64,000 nt of DNA from Microbispora sp. ZYX-F-249 (GCF_039649665.1 NZ_JBDJAW010000016.1:1-64000), one strand, 5' to 3'. Shown: positions 33,942-41,472, counted from the stretch's first letter. Numbers and translations: made by a program. The notes: a model not told the origin generated them from the letters alone.

Positions 33942-34730
33942 GTGGGGATGGTCAGCAGGGTTGTGGCCGGTGGCGTGCCGGTCGCGGCAGAGGATTACGG
34001 GGGAAACGGCAGGGACGTTCTCCTTCTCCATGGGGGAGGACGATCCCGCAGGGATTGGGATTCCTTTGCTGGGCTTCTCATAAGCAACGGATTTCGCGCG
34101 GTCTCGATGGATCACCGTGGGCATGGGGAGTCCGGCGAGGCGCCATGGTCATGGGACGAGGCGCTCGCGGATGTCGCTGCCGTTGTCGAGGAGTATGGAC
34201 TTCACCGGCCTATGATCGTCGGGCATTCGCTCGGGGGTATGGTCGCCGCGTTGTGGGCCGGCGAACATGCGGAGTGTCCGCTCGCGGTGAACCTTGATGG
34301 TCATGGCAATCCGACGCGTCCAGACCAGTTCTTCGGTCTGGACGAGGTCTCGGCAGCCGATGCCTGCCGGGCGATGACCGGGTTCCTGGCTGAGATGGGC
34401 CGGGGGCTTCCGGAGGAGTTCCTGCAGGTCATGAAGGAGATAGACGCCCTGGGCCTGTGCACCGTCTATCGCGCTGTGCGTTGTCCGCTCCTTGTCGTCA
34501 GCGGCGACGCTTCGGCTTTCGCAGCAATGTTCCCGGAGCATCTCGTCACGGCGTGGAACGCCTACTGCCTCTGGCTCGAAAAACAGCTTGAAGCAATTAC
34601 TCGGGAACTGCCTCTGGTCCGGCACGTGTCACTGGGGACAGGGCATGATCCTCATATTGAGGATCCTCAGGCTCTGCTGAGTGTTTTGATTGGACACCTG
34701 AATCTACGCAGAGAGAAGTGGAGCGGGTGA
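33942..34730 (+). CDS. Alpha/beta hydrolase whose C-terminus is encoded by a tRNA-derived att remnant
   Basis: About 262 residues, with the start at GTG 33942 or ATG 33948; GGGAGG at 33928 favours the GTG. Landmarks are DVLLLHGGGRSRRDWDSF (oxyanion), SMDHRGHGESG, nucleophile elbow VGHSLGGM, and a His near the end (GTGHDPHIEDPQ). The last codons, Trp-Ser-Gly-stop, lie within the first copy of the tRNA-Gly 3' sequence that begins at 34719, so this end was created or altered by an integration event. Substrate unknown. Confidence 0.8.
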   Translation: MGMVSRVVAGGVPVAAEDYGGNGRDVLLLHGGGRSRRDWDSFAGLLISNGFRAVSMDHRGHGESGEAPWSWDEALADVAAVVEEYGLHRPMIVGHSLGGMVAALWAGEHAECPLAVNLDGHGNPTRPDQFFGLDEVSAADACRAMTGFLAEMGRGLPEEFLQVMKEIDALGLCTVYRAVRCPLLVVSGDASAFAAMFPEHLVTAWNAYCLWLEKQLEAITRELPLVRHVSLGTGHDPHIEDPQALLSVLIGHLNLRREKWSG

Positions 34731-34762
34731 CGGGAGGCGAACCTGCGCTGTCGGTTGAGAAT
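34719..34762 (-). repeat. Degenerate tRNA-Gly 3' fragment (att remnant 1)
   Basis: About 44 bp matching the 3' half of the tRNA-Gly gene at 53775-53848 with several mismatches (for example GGGAGGCGAACCTGC for GGGAATCGAACCCGC). It is the oldest-looking and outermost copy of the array, and marks the left limit of the accretion zone. Confidence 0.7.
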
Positions 34763-34773
34763 CGCGAGGAGGA

Positions 34774-35172
34774 TCACGCGGGGTGTTCCTGCTCCGGCCG
34801 GCGTGCAGGTTCGTCGGTGGTCACGGAGAACAGCAACCAGTCGACACCGGGCACAGTGAAGTGAGCACTGACCGTCTTGGTGGCGATGCCTTCGAATTCC
34901 AGGTCGTCGTCGAAGGTATTGCAGGTGACGGACCAGGGGAAGGCAATCCTCTGCGCCACGAGCAGGGTACGGAATACGGCCTCCTGCGGCTCCTGTATCC
35001 CGAGCGGGGAAGTCATCTGGACCGCGGCCAACTCCGGGATCTTCCAGTAGCGCTCGTAGGACAGGAGCGTGAAGGGCTCTCCCACGGCCTTGCCCATGCT
35101 GGCGATTACTCGTTCGGCTCCGGCCTGCTTGTTCACACGCAGGTAGCCTCGCCAGTAAATGACTCTGAACAC
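34774..35172 (-). CDS. Hypothetical protein
   Basis: About 132 residues from GTG 35172 (VFRVIYWRGYLRVNKQAGAE). An upstream open stretch reads as low-complexity, so this start is preferred. The protein is a mixed alpha/beta globular sequence with no family recognised (LLSYERYWKIPELAAVQMTS; PGVDWLLFSVTTDEP). It lies just inside the first att remnant and is probably integrated cargo. Confidence 0.55.
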   Translation of the reverse strand: MFRVIYWRGYLRVNKQAGAERVIASMGKAVGEPFTLLSYERYWKIPELAAVQMTSPLGIQEPQEAVFRTLLVAQRIAFPWSVTCNTFDDDLEFEGIATKTVSAHFTVPGVDWLLFSVTTDEPARRPEQEHPA

Positions 35173-35229
35173 GGCGTCATGGTGGCACGGGAGCCAGATG
35201 CCGCGCACCTGCGCGCACCCCGAAGAATT

Positions 35230-35490
35230 TCCGCGGGCGATGTGACCCGAGCCCGGGGGTTTGTTCTGTGGGGCTCCACAATCGACGGCGACTACCTTGG
35301 CTGGACGACAATGGGCACGCCGGAGGAATGGCCTGTGGCGCTTATCGGTGATGATGACGAGGCGCAGGAGCACTTGTTTGTGGCGACCCTGACTGAGCAG
35401 CTGGTCGGGTGGGCTTCGAGCGCGCGGTTCGACAGCGGTGGATTCGCCCGTAGAGATGAAGATCGCCCCCTGGTATGTGAACCCCGGTAG
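35230..35490 (+). pseudogene. C-terminal fragment of a SMI1/KNR4 (SUKH)-type immunity protein
   Basis: The frame reads VLWGSTIDGDYLGWTTMGTPEEWPVALI followed by LTEQLVGWASSARFDSGGFA. This is the C-terminal half of SUKH/SMI1 proteins, which commonly act as immunity proteins for polymorphic toxins. No start codon or N-terminal half is present. It is probably cargo decayed on insertion. Confidence 0.5.
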
Positions 35491-35601
35491 TAGGGCGACT
35501 CTCTCGTGGGGCGGGCCGAGCTCGCGGCCGAGTCGGGCCCGGGGCTCGAGGACCTCAGGGTCCGCTACCTGCTGAGCCGGCCGGGTGGGACAGTGAGCAC
35601 T

Positions 35602-35982
35602 ATGAACACTGTCCTCAATGTCATCTGGCTGATCTTCGCCGGCCTGTGGCTCGCATTAGGCTACGTCGTGGCGGGGATCATCTGCTGCGTCCTCATCGTC
35701 ACCATCCCGTTCGGCATCGCGTCGTTCCGTATCGCGGGCTACGCGCTGTGGCCGTTCGGCCGGACCGTCGCCGACAAACCGTCCTCCGGTGCGTGGTCGG
35801 TGCTCGGCAACGTCATCTGGCTGCTCGTCGCCGGGATCTGGTTGGCGATCGGGCACATCGCCACCGCGATCCCGCTGTTCATTTCGATCATCGGCATCCC
35901 GCTGGGGATCGCGAACCTCAAAATGATCCCGATTTCGCTGATGCCGCTGGGCAAGGACATCGTTCCGGTGAGCCGCGGATAA
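35602..35982 (+). CDS. yccF: YccF-family inner membrane protein
   Basis: 126 residues starting MNTVLNVIWLIFAGLWLALGY at ATG 35602 (GTG 35593 is the alternative). The two YccF/DUF307 repeats are clear: NVIWLIFAGLWLALGY...IPFGIASFRIAGYALWPFGRTV, then NVIWLLVAGIWLAIGH...IPLGIANLKM. Small membrane protein of unknown function. Confidence 0.88.
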   Translation: MNTVLNVIWLIFAGLWLALGYVVAGIICCVLIVTIPFGIASFRIAGYALWPFGRTVADKPSSGAWSVLGNVIWLLVAGIWLAIGHIATAIPLFISIIGIPLGIANLKMIPISLMPLGKDIVPVSRG

Positions 35983-36129
35983 GTGGCCTGCGATGACGAG
36001 TGGGTCTTCTCGGGGCGGACGAAGTGATCGCTGATGCGATCAACAAGCAGCTCGAGCGCCGTGACGACGACGGGGGCACGGCTGACGCGGTGAGACGTTG
36101 ACCTGGACGTATGGCGATCCCTTCGAGCC

Positions 36130-36447
36130 TCAGCACCATTCCTCGATGTAGAGCAGACGTTGCCCAGTTTCATCGCCGAACTCGTAGCCCATGTACACGG
36201 TGTCAGAGGTCGCAGACTCAGACATGCATGCGTAGTTCCGGCGTACCAGCTCCGAAAGAGCAACCCGCTCCTCGTCCACGACCCACCGCAAGTCAAAGCC
36301 GCCGGATTCGCCTAGCAATACCGGAACGTCGCGGCGGCGTACGAGGCTCCGGACAGTCCTGGGGTCAAGCTTGCGCCTCCGCACTTGCCAGGTGCGGCCA
36401 TCGGGATCCGTCAGCTCCCCCGAAGAGCCGGGGCTCAATCTAGTCAT
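36130..36447 (-). CDS. Hypothetical protein
   Basis: 105 residues from ATG 36447. The sequence is a plausible small globular protein (LTDPDGRTWQVRRRKLDPRTVRSLVRRR, then GFDLRWVVDEERVALSELVRRNY, and C-terminal MGYEFGDETGQRLLYIEEW). No family is recognised. It is flanked by structured repeat copy A. Confidence 0.55.
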   Translation of the reverse strand: MTRLSPGSSGELTDPDGRTWQVRRRKLDPRTVRSLVRRRDVPVLLGESGGFDLRWVVDEERVALSELVRRNYACMSESATSDTVYMGYEFGDETGQRLLYIEEWC

Positions 36448-36492
36448 CTCGCGAGTCTCGCCTATCTGTGCTCGGCGTACATTCCGTGGCGG

Positions 36493-36589
36493 TCCGAGCG
36501 GCGGGCGCGCGCGAGAACGGCCCGGGCCGCACGCGCAGCGTGGGGCCCGCAGGCTCGGGCCGCCTGGCGGCGCGGAGCGCCGCCCTTGA
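36493..36589. repeat. GC-rich structured repeat, copy A (divergent)
   Basis: About 97 bp ending in the hairpin GGCGGCGC-GGA-GCGCCGCC followed by CTTGA, as in copies B (40835-40928) and C (42259-42352). The internal part is rearranged relative to B and C. The truncated zinc-finger/rep remnant resumes exactly at its right edge. Confidence 0.65.
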
Positions 36590-37051
36590 TGTGCTGTGGC
36601 TCGACCCCGTGCGAGGGATCGTCGAGTGCCACGAGTGCGGCGAGAAGGCCACCGTCATCGTTGACGGTCTCGGCCCGGCCGACCTCCTCGACCCCCTCAG
36701 CGCGTGGGACGGTCACCGGTGACCAACCCGCACGACCGCTCCGCACCTCGCGCCGCCCGGATGGCTCAACCGCTGGCCCGTGAGGTCGTGGAAGAGATTG
36801 CCAAGCAGTACGGCGTCTGTATCCGGCCGGTTCCGCTGCGGCGGCAGGACATCCTCACCGGACAGGTGAGGTAATGGACGTCCCGTGCGGGGCCACGTTG
36901 GAGAGCAAGTGCCCGCCGTGCGCCAAGCGCAACCGGCAACTCCGGCGGGCGCAGTGCCGGGAAGGCTGGCACCTCGACCACGATCCGAATCAACCTTCCC
37001 GACAAGGCCGACGACGACCAGCGCCACCTCGTGGAACTGCGGGCCGACGCG
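36588..37051 (+). pseudogene. Remnant of a second AICE: zinc-finger gene plus RepSA 5' part
   Basis: Bases 36588-36721 match the C-terminal two-thirds of the small zinc-finger gene at 50326-50517. Bases 36719-37051 match about the first 115 codons of the RepSA-like gene at 50514. A one-base deletion around 36869 (CAGGTGAGG against CAGGTTGAGG) shifts the frame, and homology stops near 37051, where arm-type sequence begins. It is therefore non-functional, and shows that a related element once occupied this site. Confidence 0.85.
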
Positions 37052-37121
37052 CGAACAGGGGTGCAGGTCAGGGCTGGCCGAGTGACCGTGAGTCCCCGCG
37101 ATCCACCGCTGATCGCCGTCC

Positions 37122-37143
37122 GTTCTGGCACGCATCTGGCACG
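37122..37143. repeat. Paired 11-bp arm-type repeats (GTTCTGGCACG / CATCTGGCACG)
   Basis: Two tandem 11-bp units preceded by the GTGACCGTGAGTCCCC block seen at other left ends in the array. There is no tRNA fragment immediately beside it; the RepSA remnant abuts instead, suggesting an internal deletion. Confidence 0.6.
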
Positions 37144-37226
37144 GACGTCGACTCTCTCTCGTCGGTGTCACAACAGGCTCGTAATGGGCTTGACGTCCTC
37201 ACGCCGGCTCCCGGAATGATCGTCAG

Positions 37227-37742
37227 ATGTTCGACTTCGGGATCAGCGGATACAGGCCCGTATGGCTGAGCGGGACTTCAGCAGTCGCCGCCGCACATGG
37301 TCGGAGACTGGCCATGCTGGAAGGGCGAAGGCTGACGTGCGCTCTGCTGGTGTGGGACCTCGACGAGGATGTCTGGTTCTCCGATGGCCTGGTCCTGTTG
37401 GACTTCGAGGGCGAGCAGATCGAGATCGTCCACCAGAAGTTCGATGAGATCTCGATCACGTGGAACACGGTCAATCCGGCTCGGCCGTTGGATTGGGCGG
37501 GGGAGGGATTCCGGCTGGCATGGCGAGGGGGTGTGCCTGACGATCTGGCGCGATTGCTGGGGCAGAGGCTGCAGGCCGTGGAGCTGCTGACGTGGATAGG
37601 GGAGGACATGGCGCAAGGGATGGTGGCGGTTGGATTCCTCTTCCCGCACGGTCGGGTGACGATTTACAACGCTCTCGATGAGAACGGCCTGGAGTTCGGA
37701 GACCCTGATCAGCGGTATGCGCGCCGGAGGCTTAGCGCGTAG
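37227..37742 (+). CDS. Hypothetical protein
   Basis: 171 residues from ATG 37227. It reads as a beta-rich globular protein with aromatic clusters (VWLSGTSAVAAAHGRRL, WDLDEDVWFSDGLVLLDFEGEQIEI, SITWNTVNPARPLDW) and a well-formed C-terminal part (HGRVTIYNALDENGLEF). I recognise this as a conserved actinomycete hypothetical family without known function. It is cargo in the first segment of the array. Confidence 0.65.
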   Translation: MFDFGISGYRPVWLSGTSAVAAAHGRRLAMLEGRRLTCALLVWDLDEDVWFSDGLVLLDFEGEQIEIVHQKFDEISITWNTVNPARPLDWAGEGFRLAWRGGVPDDLARLLGQRLQAVELLTWIGEDMAQGMVAVGFLFPHGRVTIYNALDENGLEFGDPDQRYARRRLSA

Positions 37743-37782
37743 TGCTCGTGATTCACTGGCGAGGCTTATCGCCCCTGAAGAT

Positions 37783-37826
37783 TGGAGCGGGTGACGGGAA
37801 TCGAACCCGCGCTGCCAGCTTGGGAA
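37783..37826 (-). repeat. tRNA-Gly 3' fragment (att remnant 2)
   Basis: 44 bp identical to the 3' half of tRNA-Gly (from CCA to the anticodon loop) apart from one base (GCCAGC for GTCAGC). It starts the VapBC segment. The preceding bases lack the terminator found at some other copies. Confidence 0.85.
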
Positions 37827-37929
37827 GTCTTTCAGGACCATGCGCTCTGAGCTGGGAGTACGTTGACCTGGGCCTACAGCGGTCGAGTCACCGTGAGTCC
37901 CCGCAGCTCCCCACTGATCGCCGCCAACC

Positions 37930-37951
37930 GAACGGGCACGCCACGGGTACG
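37930..37951. repeat. Paired 11-bp arm-type repeats (GAACGGGCACG / CCACGGGTACG)
   Basis: Tandem units with an 11-bp period, about 104 bp inside att remnant 2, preceded by the shared GTCACCGTGAGTCCCC block. They are the left arm of the VapBC segment; no matching right arm was seen. Confidence 0.55.
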
Positions 37952-37998
37952 CCATCGTGTTCCTGCCGCTAGCGAGATCGCCAGCGTAGACTCGGAGT

Positions 37999-38244
37999 AT
38001 GAGCGCCGGGCATGCGCATGAGGAGCTTCATCACCTGGTCGACCGGCTGTCGCCGGACCAGGCGGGTCGGCTGCTGCGGTTGGTCAAGACAGACCCGGAA
38101 CTCGCTGAGGCCGCGAACGATGATTTGTCGGAACCGGTACGGCGTCGCCGACTGTCGATCGCGGGAATCGGCGCATCCGGAGAAGGCGATCTATCGGAAC
38201 GGGTCGAAAATCTGCTGGCGGAGCGATTCAATCGGTCGGTGTGA
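37999..38244 (+). CDS. vapB: VapB-type antitoxin
   Basis: The 81-residue protein is encoded directly upstream of a PIN toxin and overlaps it by GTGA. Two helical stretches (EELHHLVDRLSPDQAGRLLRLV; VRRRRLSIAGIGASG) are followed by a toxin-wrapping tail (DLSERVENLLAERF). A -10-like TAGACT ends 6 bp before the ATG, so the transcript may be leaderless. It neutralises the toxin and presumably autorepresses the pair. Confidence 0.75.
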   Translation: MSAGHAHEELHHLVDRLSPDQAGRLLRLVKTDPELAEAANDDLSEPVRRRRLSIAGIGASGEGDLSERVENLLAERFNRSV

Positions 38245-38666
38245 CCGCTACGCTCCTGGACACAGAGCCGCTGATCGCCGTTGTCGATCGCGATGACAAG
38301 CACCATGCCTCATGTGTGCGACTCCTTGAGCAGTTGGAAGGGCCGTTGCTTCTTCCTTCGACCATCCTGATCGAGGCTGGTTGGACGATCAACAGGCACA
38401 TGGGACCGGCCGTACACGCGCAGTTCCTTGATCTCGTCATTGAGGAGTTCGAGCTGGTCGATCTGCTTGCCGCTGACGTACGACGTATGGCCGAACTCGT
38501 CCGGCTCTACGAGGATGCTCGCCTCGACCCTGCAGATGTGTCCGTAGTCGCAATCGCCGAGCGGCTGGGAATCACACAGATAGCGACGATCGACCGGCGC
38601 GACTTCGGCCTAATCCGGCCCCGGCATGTGGCCGCGTTCAGGCTGCTGCCGGAGGTGCTCGCTTAG
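38241..38666 (+). CDS. vapC: VapC-type PIN-domain ribonuclease toxin
   Basis: The 141-residue PIN protein starts at GTG 38241. The acidic site is visible as LLDTEPLIAVVD (first Asp), IEAGW (Glu), LDPADVSVVAIAE (Asp) and ATIDRRDF (Asp pair). VapC toxins cleave tRNA or rRNA; the target here is unknown. The pair sits alone between two tRNA-Gly fragments, so it may stabilise the segment. Confidence 0.9.
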   Translation: MTATLLDTEPLIAVVDRDDKHHASCVRLLEQLEGPLLLPSTILIEAGWTINRHMGPAVHAQFLDLVIEEFELVDLLAADVRRMAELVRLYEDARLDPADVSVVAIAERLGITQIATIDRRDFGLIRPRHVAAFRLLPEVLA

Positions 38667-38670
38667 CTCT

Positions 38671-38711
38671 TGGAGCGGGTGACGGGAATCGAACCCGCGC
38701 TGTCAGCTTGG
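38671..38711 (-). repeat. tRNA-Gly 3' fragment (att remnant 3)
   Basis: Identical to the tRNA 3' half through GTCAGCTTGG, then one base shorter in the anticodon-loop run. It closes the VapBC segment and opens the next. Confidence 0.85.
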
Positions 38712-38815
38712 AAATAGACTACTGATCTTGCCGTGCTGAGCTGCGAAAACAGGGGCGCAGGTCAGGGCTGGCCGAGCGACCATGAATCTCCGCGATTCAC
38801 CGCTGGTCGCCGTCC

Positions 38816-38837
38816 GTTCTGGCATGCATATGGCACG
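38816..38837. repeat. Paired 11-bp arm-type repeats (GTTCTGGCATG / CATATGGCACG)
   Basis: Close to the pair at 37122-37143. It is preceded by the same block (GAGCGACCATGAATCTCC) that precedes the other left arms. Left arm of the segment 38671-39615. Confidence 0.6.
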
Positions 38838-38917
38838 TGATCAAGGTCGTGGCCTGGCCGCTTCTCTACCTGGCCTCGCGTTGGTCATTCAAGTCGAGCA
38901 GGGAGACAATTCCTGAC

Positions 38918-39556
38918 GTGCACTCCATCTACCAGGACGGAAACGACGCTGGGCGGTTTGCCGCTCAGATCTATCGGGGGCTGCGTGAGGGCGACCTTCG
39001 CGCCGAGCCGGTGGTCGAGCTTGCGTGCCAAATAGAGGAACTCGATGCAGGCCGCCCTCCGGTGCAAGAGATCCTGAAACGCCCGACAGCGGAGTTGACA
39101 TCTGAGGAAGTGGCCTATCTCGGGCGGGACCTGCTTAGGGTGACAGGCTTCGATCAATTATGGGCCACGCTGGAGACAGCAGTGAAGGTCGTGGAAGGCG
39201 ATGTCCGCGCCTCAGGTATCGATGCGGTGCTGACAATCGTTATCCCGGACTGGGATGACAGCGGCTGCGCGCGGGTGCAGTGCTGCGGCGGTTGTGGCGG
39301 TCCTGCCATCTGGCCGAGCAGCGGACGAGACGTCAGCGTCGCCCTTGTCGAGATCGCAGACGCAGCTCAGGACGTCGTCATGGAACACATCTGGGGAGTG
39401 TGGCCGACCTGTCCCGAGCACCGGCTTGGCCTACATGCTGCCTTGGTGGAGGGAACCGCAGTATGGCAATGCGCGGGCGCGGGCCTTCACACTGCGGCTG
39501 CCATCGGTGACCTTGGACTGAGTGCTCGCCAAAGTCATTCTCACCGGTCGAAGTGA
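38918..39556 (+). CDS. Hypothetical protein with C-terminal metal-binding-like region
   Basis: About 212 residues; start GTG 38918 behind GGGAG is preferred. The N-terminal half is helical (DAGRFAAQIYRGLREGDLRAEPVVELACQ; EEVAYLGRDLLRVTGFDQLW). The C-terminal half has CCGGCGG, then WPTCPEHRLGLHAALVEGTAVWQCAGAGLH, a Cys/His-rich pattern seen in actinomycete hypothetical proteins. It is the sole gene of its att-flanked segment. Function unknown. Confidence 0.6.
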   Translation: MHSIYQDGNDAGRFAAQIYRGLREGDLRAEPVVELACQIEELDAGRPPVQEILKRPTAELTSEEVAYLGRDLLRVTGFDQLWATLETAVKVVEGDVRASGIDAVLTIVIPDWDDSGCARVQCCGGCGGPAIWPSSGRDVSVALVEIADAAQDVVMEHIWGVWPTCPEHRLGLHAALVEGTAVWQCAGAGLHTAAAIGDLGLSARQSHSHRSK

Positions 39557-39614
39557 GGAGACGCATGAGGCTCGGTCATGTGCAAGGCCATAGGTTGACC
39601 TGGGCCTTCGTACG

Positions 39615-39658
39615 TGGAGCGGGTGACGGGAATCGAACCCGCGCTGTCAGCTTGGGAA
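39615..39658 (-). repeat. tRNA-Gly 3' fragment (att remnant 4)
   Basis: A 44-bp exact match to the tRNA 3' half, preceded by a partial terminator (GACCTGGGCCTT) as at the intact tRNA. It is the left boundary of the segment ending at 41323. Confidence 0.9.
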
Positions 39659-39708
39659 TTGCATGGATCACGTCATGAGTGACCGTGATTGTCCCCTCGT
39701 CACCCTGC

Positions 39709-39730
39709 TTAATGGCCCGTTAATGGCCCA
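39709..39730. repeat. Left paired arm repeats (TTAATGGCCCG / TTAATGGCCCA)
   Basis: Tandem 11-bp units 51 bp inside att remnant 4. The same sequence class recurs at the right end of this segment (41230-41251), so both ends belong to one element. Confidence 0.7.
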
Positions 39731-39782
39731 CCCACCAGAGCTGCCTGCCGAGGGCGTGAAGAGCGGTCAAGATGACCTTGTG

Positions 39783-40175
39783 ATGGATTTCACCTATGCC
39801 ATCTCCTTGGTGGCTATTGATCGTGAGGTTCCAGACGACGAGATCAGGAGATGGTGGAACTGGAAAGAGACGCCGCTGCTTGACGACCTCGTGGCGGCCG
39901 CTCCTCGGCTCCGCCTCGGGAGGGTCTTGGACAAGCACGGCGACGTTCCCGGCCCGGCTCGCCGTGTCTCTTCCCTGCTCTTCCTACGAGGTACCACGCC
40001 GCAATACGTCGTCCCCCGGCTCGACGATGAACTGATTGGCGAGCTTCTGGCTGCGTACCAAGGGCGAGATGATGACGGCCCGGGTACTCAGCAAGCTGAT
40101 CCCGCAGAGGTCGCCGCCTTCCTGGCAACTCATCATGGCACCGGAGTCCTTACCGATGAGGACCAGGAGCCGTAG
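39783..40175 (+). CDS. Hypothetical protein
   Basis: About 130 residues from ATG 39783 (GTG 39780 also possible). It is a well-formed globular sequence: MDFTYAISLVAIDREVPDDE, LDDLVAAAPRLRLGRVLDKHG, and an acidic C-terminal end. No family is recognised. It is cargo of an integrase-less segment. Confidence 0.55.
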   Translation: MDFTYAISLVAIDREVPDDEIRRWWNWKETPLLDDLVAAAPRLRLGRVLDKHGDVPGPARRVSSLLFLRGTTPQYVVPRLDDELIGELLAAYQGRDDDGPGTQQADPAEVAAFLATHHGTGVLTDEDQEP

Positions 40176-40364
40176 CTTGCGCGGACGCGCATGCCTCAGG
40201 CCCCCTACCTCAGCCAGTTACGGTCAGAGACGATGCGCGGGACTTGGCGGTCACCCCGGAGCCGGAGCCCCCCGCCGGAGGCGTTGGTTGTTCCGCTTGG
40301 GCATGTGGAGGGACGGGGTACCGGGGTGCGATCATCATGTCTATGACGTCGATCAGAAAGGGCT

Positions 40365-40769
40365 ATGCCTCGTAGGCGCCCCTCGCAGGTCCGTGCACGT
40401 GGGTCGGTGTGCGGAACTCACAGAGCCTCGATCCATCAGGTCCCTGGTCTCGGCCGTCGTCCCATGGCCGCGGTGATCAGGCTTGAACACACCAAAATGC
40501 GGCCGGGCGAGGTAGCCGAGGCGTTGCTCGCGTGGACACAAGCAGTGGTCCCCGGATCCGCTGATCGGATCGCACCGACATGTATGTGCCCTGAGTGCTG
40601 CGGAGTGGCCCCACGCTGGAGGCTTGAGCAGGCGCTCATGGCTTTGCCGCCATGGGCCAGGCTCTACCTGTACTCCTTGGTTCTCCCGCTGGACAGGCGG
40701 TTTCTCGCTCGGACGTCGCTGGATCCGCATGCCTCGCCTGAGTGGCCTTGGTGGCAGCGGAGGCACTGA
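40365..40769 (+). CDS. Hypothetical protein with CxCxxCC motif
   Basis: 134 residues from ATG 40365 behind AAAGGG. The central CMCPECCG motif suggests metal binding. MRPGEVAEALLAWTQAVVP and ALPPWARLYLYSLVLPLDRRFLARTSLDP are features of a conserved actinomycete hypothetical family. Function unknown; cargo of the segment 39615-41323. Confidence 0.65.
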   Translation: MPRRRPSQVRARGSVCGTHRASIHQVPGLGRRPMAAVIRLEHTKMRPGEVAEALLAWTQAVVPGSADRIAPTCMCPECCGVAPRWRLEQALMALPPWARLYLYSLVLPLDRRFLARTSLDPHASPEWPWWQRRH

Positions 40770-40803
40770 CTTCCGCGGCTTGAGCATGACCGAGTCGTCC
40801 GGC

Positions 40804-41085
40804 TCATGGGTGTGCGGCGGAGTAGACGTGCGCCCCGAGCCGCCGGCGGCCGGGATCGGCCCGCAGGCCGCACGCCCGGCCGCCGAGCGGGCGCAGGGCC
40901 GCGAGGCGGCGCGCAGCGCCGCCCTTGACAGTTACACGATGCTCGCGGTGGAGAGTGTCACGGTATTCAACCTCGTAACGTCCGTCCTCCAGGAGAGCTA
41001 CAGAGGCGAACCAGGTCGAGTCCTCTTCGTCGGGCTCGATGATGACGTAGGTGTTATCCGGATGGGTGAAATCCTCGATCATCAT
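40804..41085 (-). CDS. Hypothetical protein, tail replaced by a structured repeat
   Basis: 93 residues from ATG 41085. The first 53 residues look genuine (MMIEDFTHPDNTYVIIEPDE, ASVALLEDGRYEVEYRDTL). From VKGGAARRLAAL onward the frame simply translates repeat copy B, so the original C terminus has probably been replaced. The N-terminal part resembles small actinomycete immunity-like proteins; this is a weak impression. Confidence 0.5.
   Translation of the reverse strand: MMIEDFTHPDNTYVIIEPDEEDSTWFASVALLEDGRYEVEYRDTLHREHRVTVKGGAARRLAALRPLGGRACGLRADPGRRRLGAHVYSAAHP
40835..40928. repeat. GC-rich structured repeat, copy B
   Basis: 94 bp, nearly identical to copy C at 42259-42352. It ends in the hairpin GGCGGCGC-GCA-GCGCCGCC followed by CTTGA. 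It covers the end of the preceding minus-strand gene. Confidence 0.8.
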
Positions 41086-41229
41086 GTAGATGGCGTCTTC
41101 GGAAGGATCTTCGTGTTGACGTCACCGCCCTCGGACTTCGCAAGGTAGTAGACGGGTTCGCGCTCCATGGCTGCCCATCGGTTCAGTGGCCCGACCACAG
41201 CATCCAAGATCCAAGCTTGGAACAAGACC

Positions 41230-41251
41230 TAATGGCCCGCTGATGGCCCGA
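41230..41251. repeat. Right paired arm repeats (CTAATGGCCCG / CTGATGGCCCG)
   Basis: Tandem units matching the left pair at 39709-39730. They lie 72 bp before the att copy, the same layout as at the right end of the intact element. Confidence 0.7.
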
Positions 41252-41279
41252 GAAGAATGAAGCGCCTCGAAAACAATCA

Positions 41280-41317
41280 AGGCCCGGGTCTGGATTGCTG
41301 TCCTGACCTGGGCCTTC
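41280..41317 (-). terminator. Terminator hairpin duplicated with the att site
   Basis: Arms AAGGCCCGGGTC (41280-41291) and GACCTGGGCCTT (41306-41317). The same hairpin lies just past the 3' end of the intact tRNA-Gly at 53731-53768, so it travelled with an element right end. Confidence 0.7.
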
Positions 41318-41322
41318 GGGCT

Positions 41323-41366
41323 TGGAGCGGGTGACGGGAATCGAACCCGCGCTGTCAGCTTGGGAA
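41323..41366 (-). repeat. tRNA-Gly 3' fragment (att remnant 5, attL of the intact AICE)
   Basis: An exact 44-bp match to the 3' half of tRNA-Gly (CCA end to anticodon loop). With the intact tRNA copy at 53775-53818 it brackets a 12.4-kb element carrying xis and int at the opposite end, so it is the best candidate for attL. Boundary accurate to about one base. Confidence 0.88.
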
Positions 41367-41450
41367 TCGCACAGATCATGCCTCGTAGGGCGGCTGACCT
41401 GGGCTTCGGACGGGTCATGAGTGACCGTGGTTACCCCCTCGTCACCCTGG

Positions 41451-41472
41451 CTAATTGCACGCCAATTGCACG
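41451..41472. repeat. Left paired arm repeats (CTAATTGCACG / CCAATTGCACG)
   Basis: Two tandem 11-bp units 85 bp inside attL. They match the pair at the integrase stop codon, 53681-53702. They probably bind the integrase arm domain. Confidence 0.75.

Noticed and set aside
37783-41366. Additional tRNA genes at the repeated Gly-tRNA sequences
   Set aside because: Each copy has only the 3' half (T arm, acceptor 3' strand and part of the anticodon arm); the 5' half is replaced by unrelated sequence, so none can fold as a tRNA.
41122-41418. Minus-strand frame through att remnant 5
   Set aside because: The translation mostly reads the tRNA fragment and terminator hairpin; similar frames appear at every att copy.
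37122-41472. CRISPR-like array from the regularly worded short repeats
   Set aside because: The 11-bp doublets are widely and irregularly spaced, differ in sequence, and have no cas genes; they fit integrase arm sites better.
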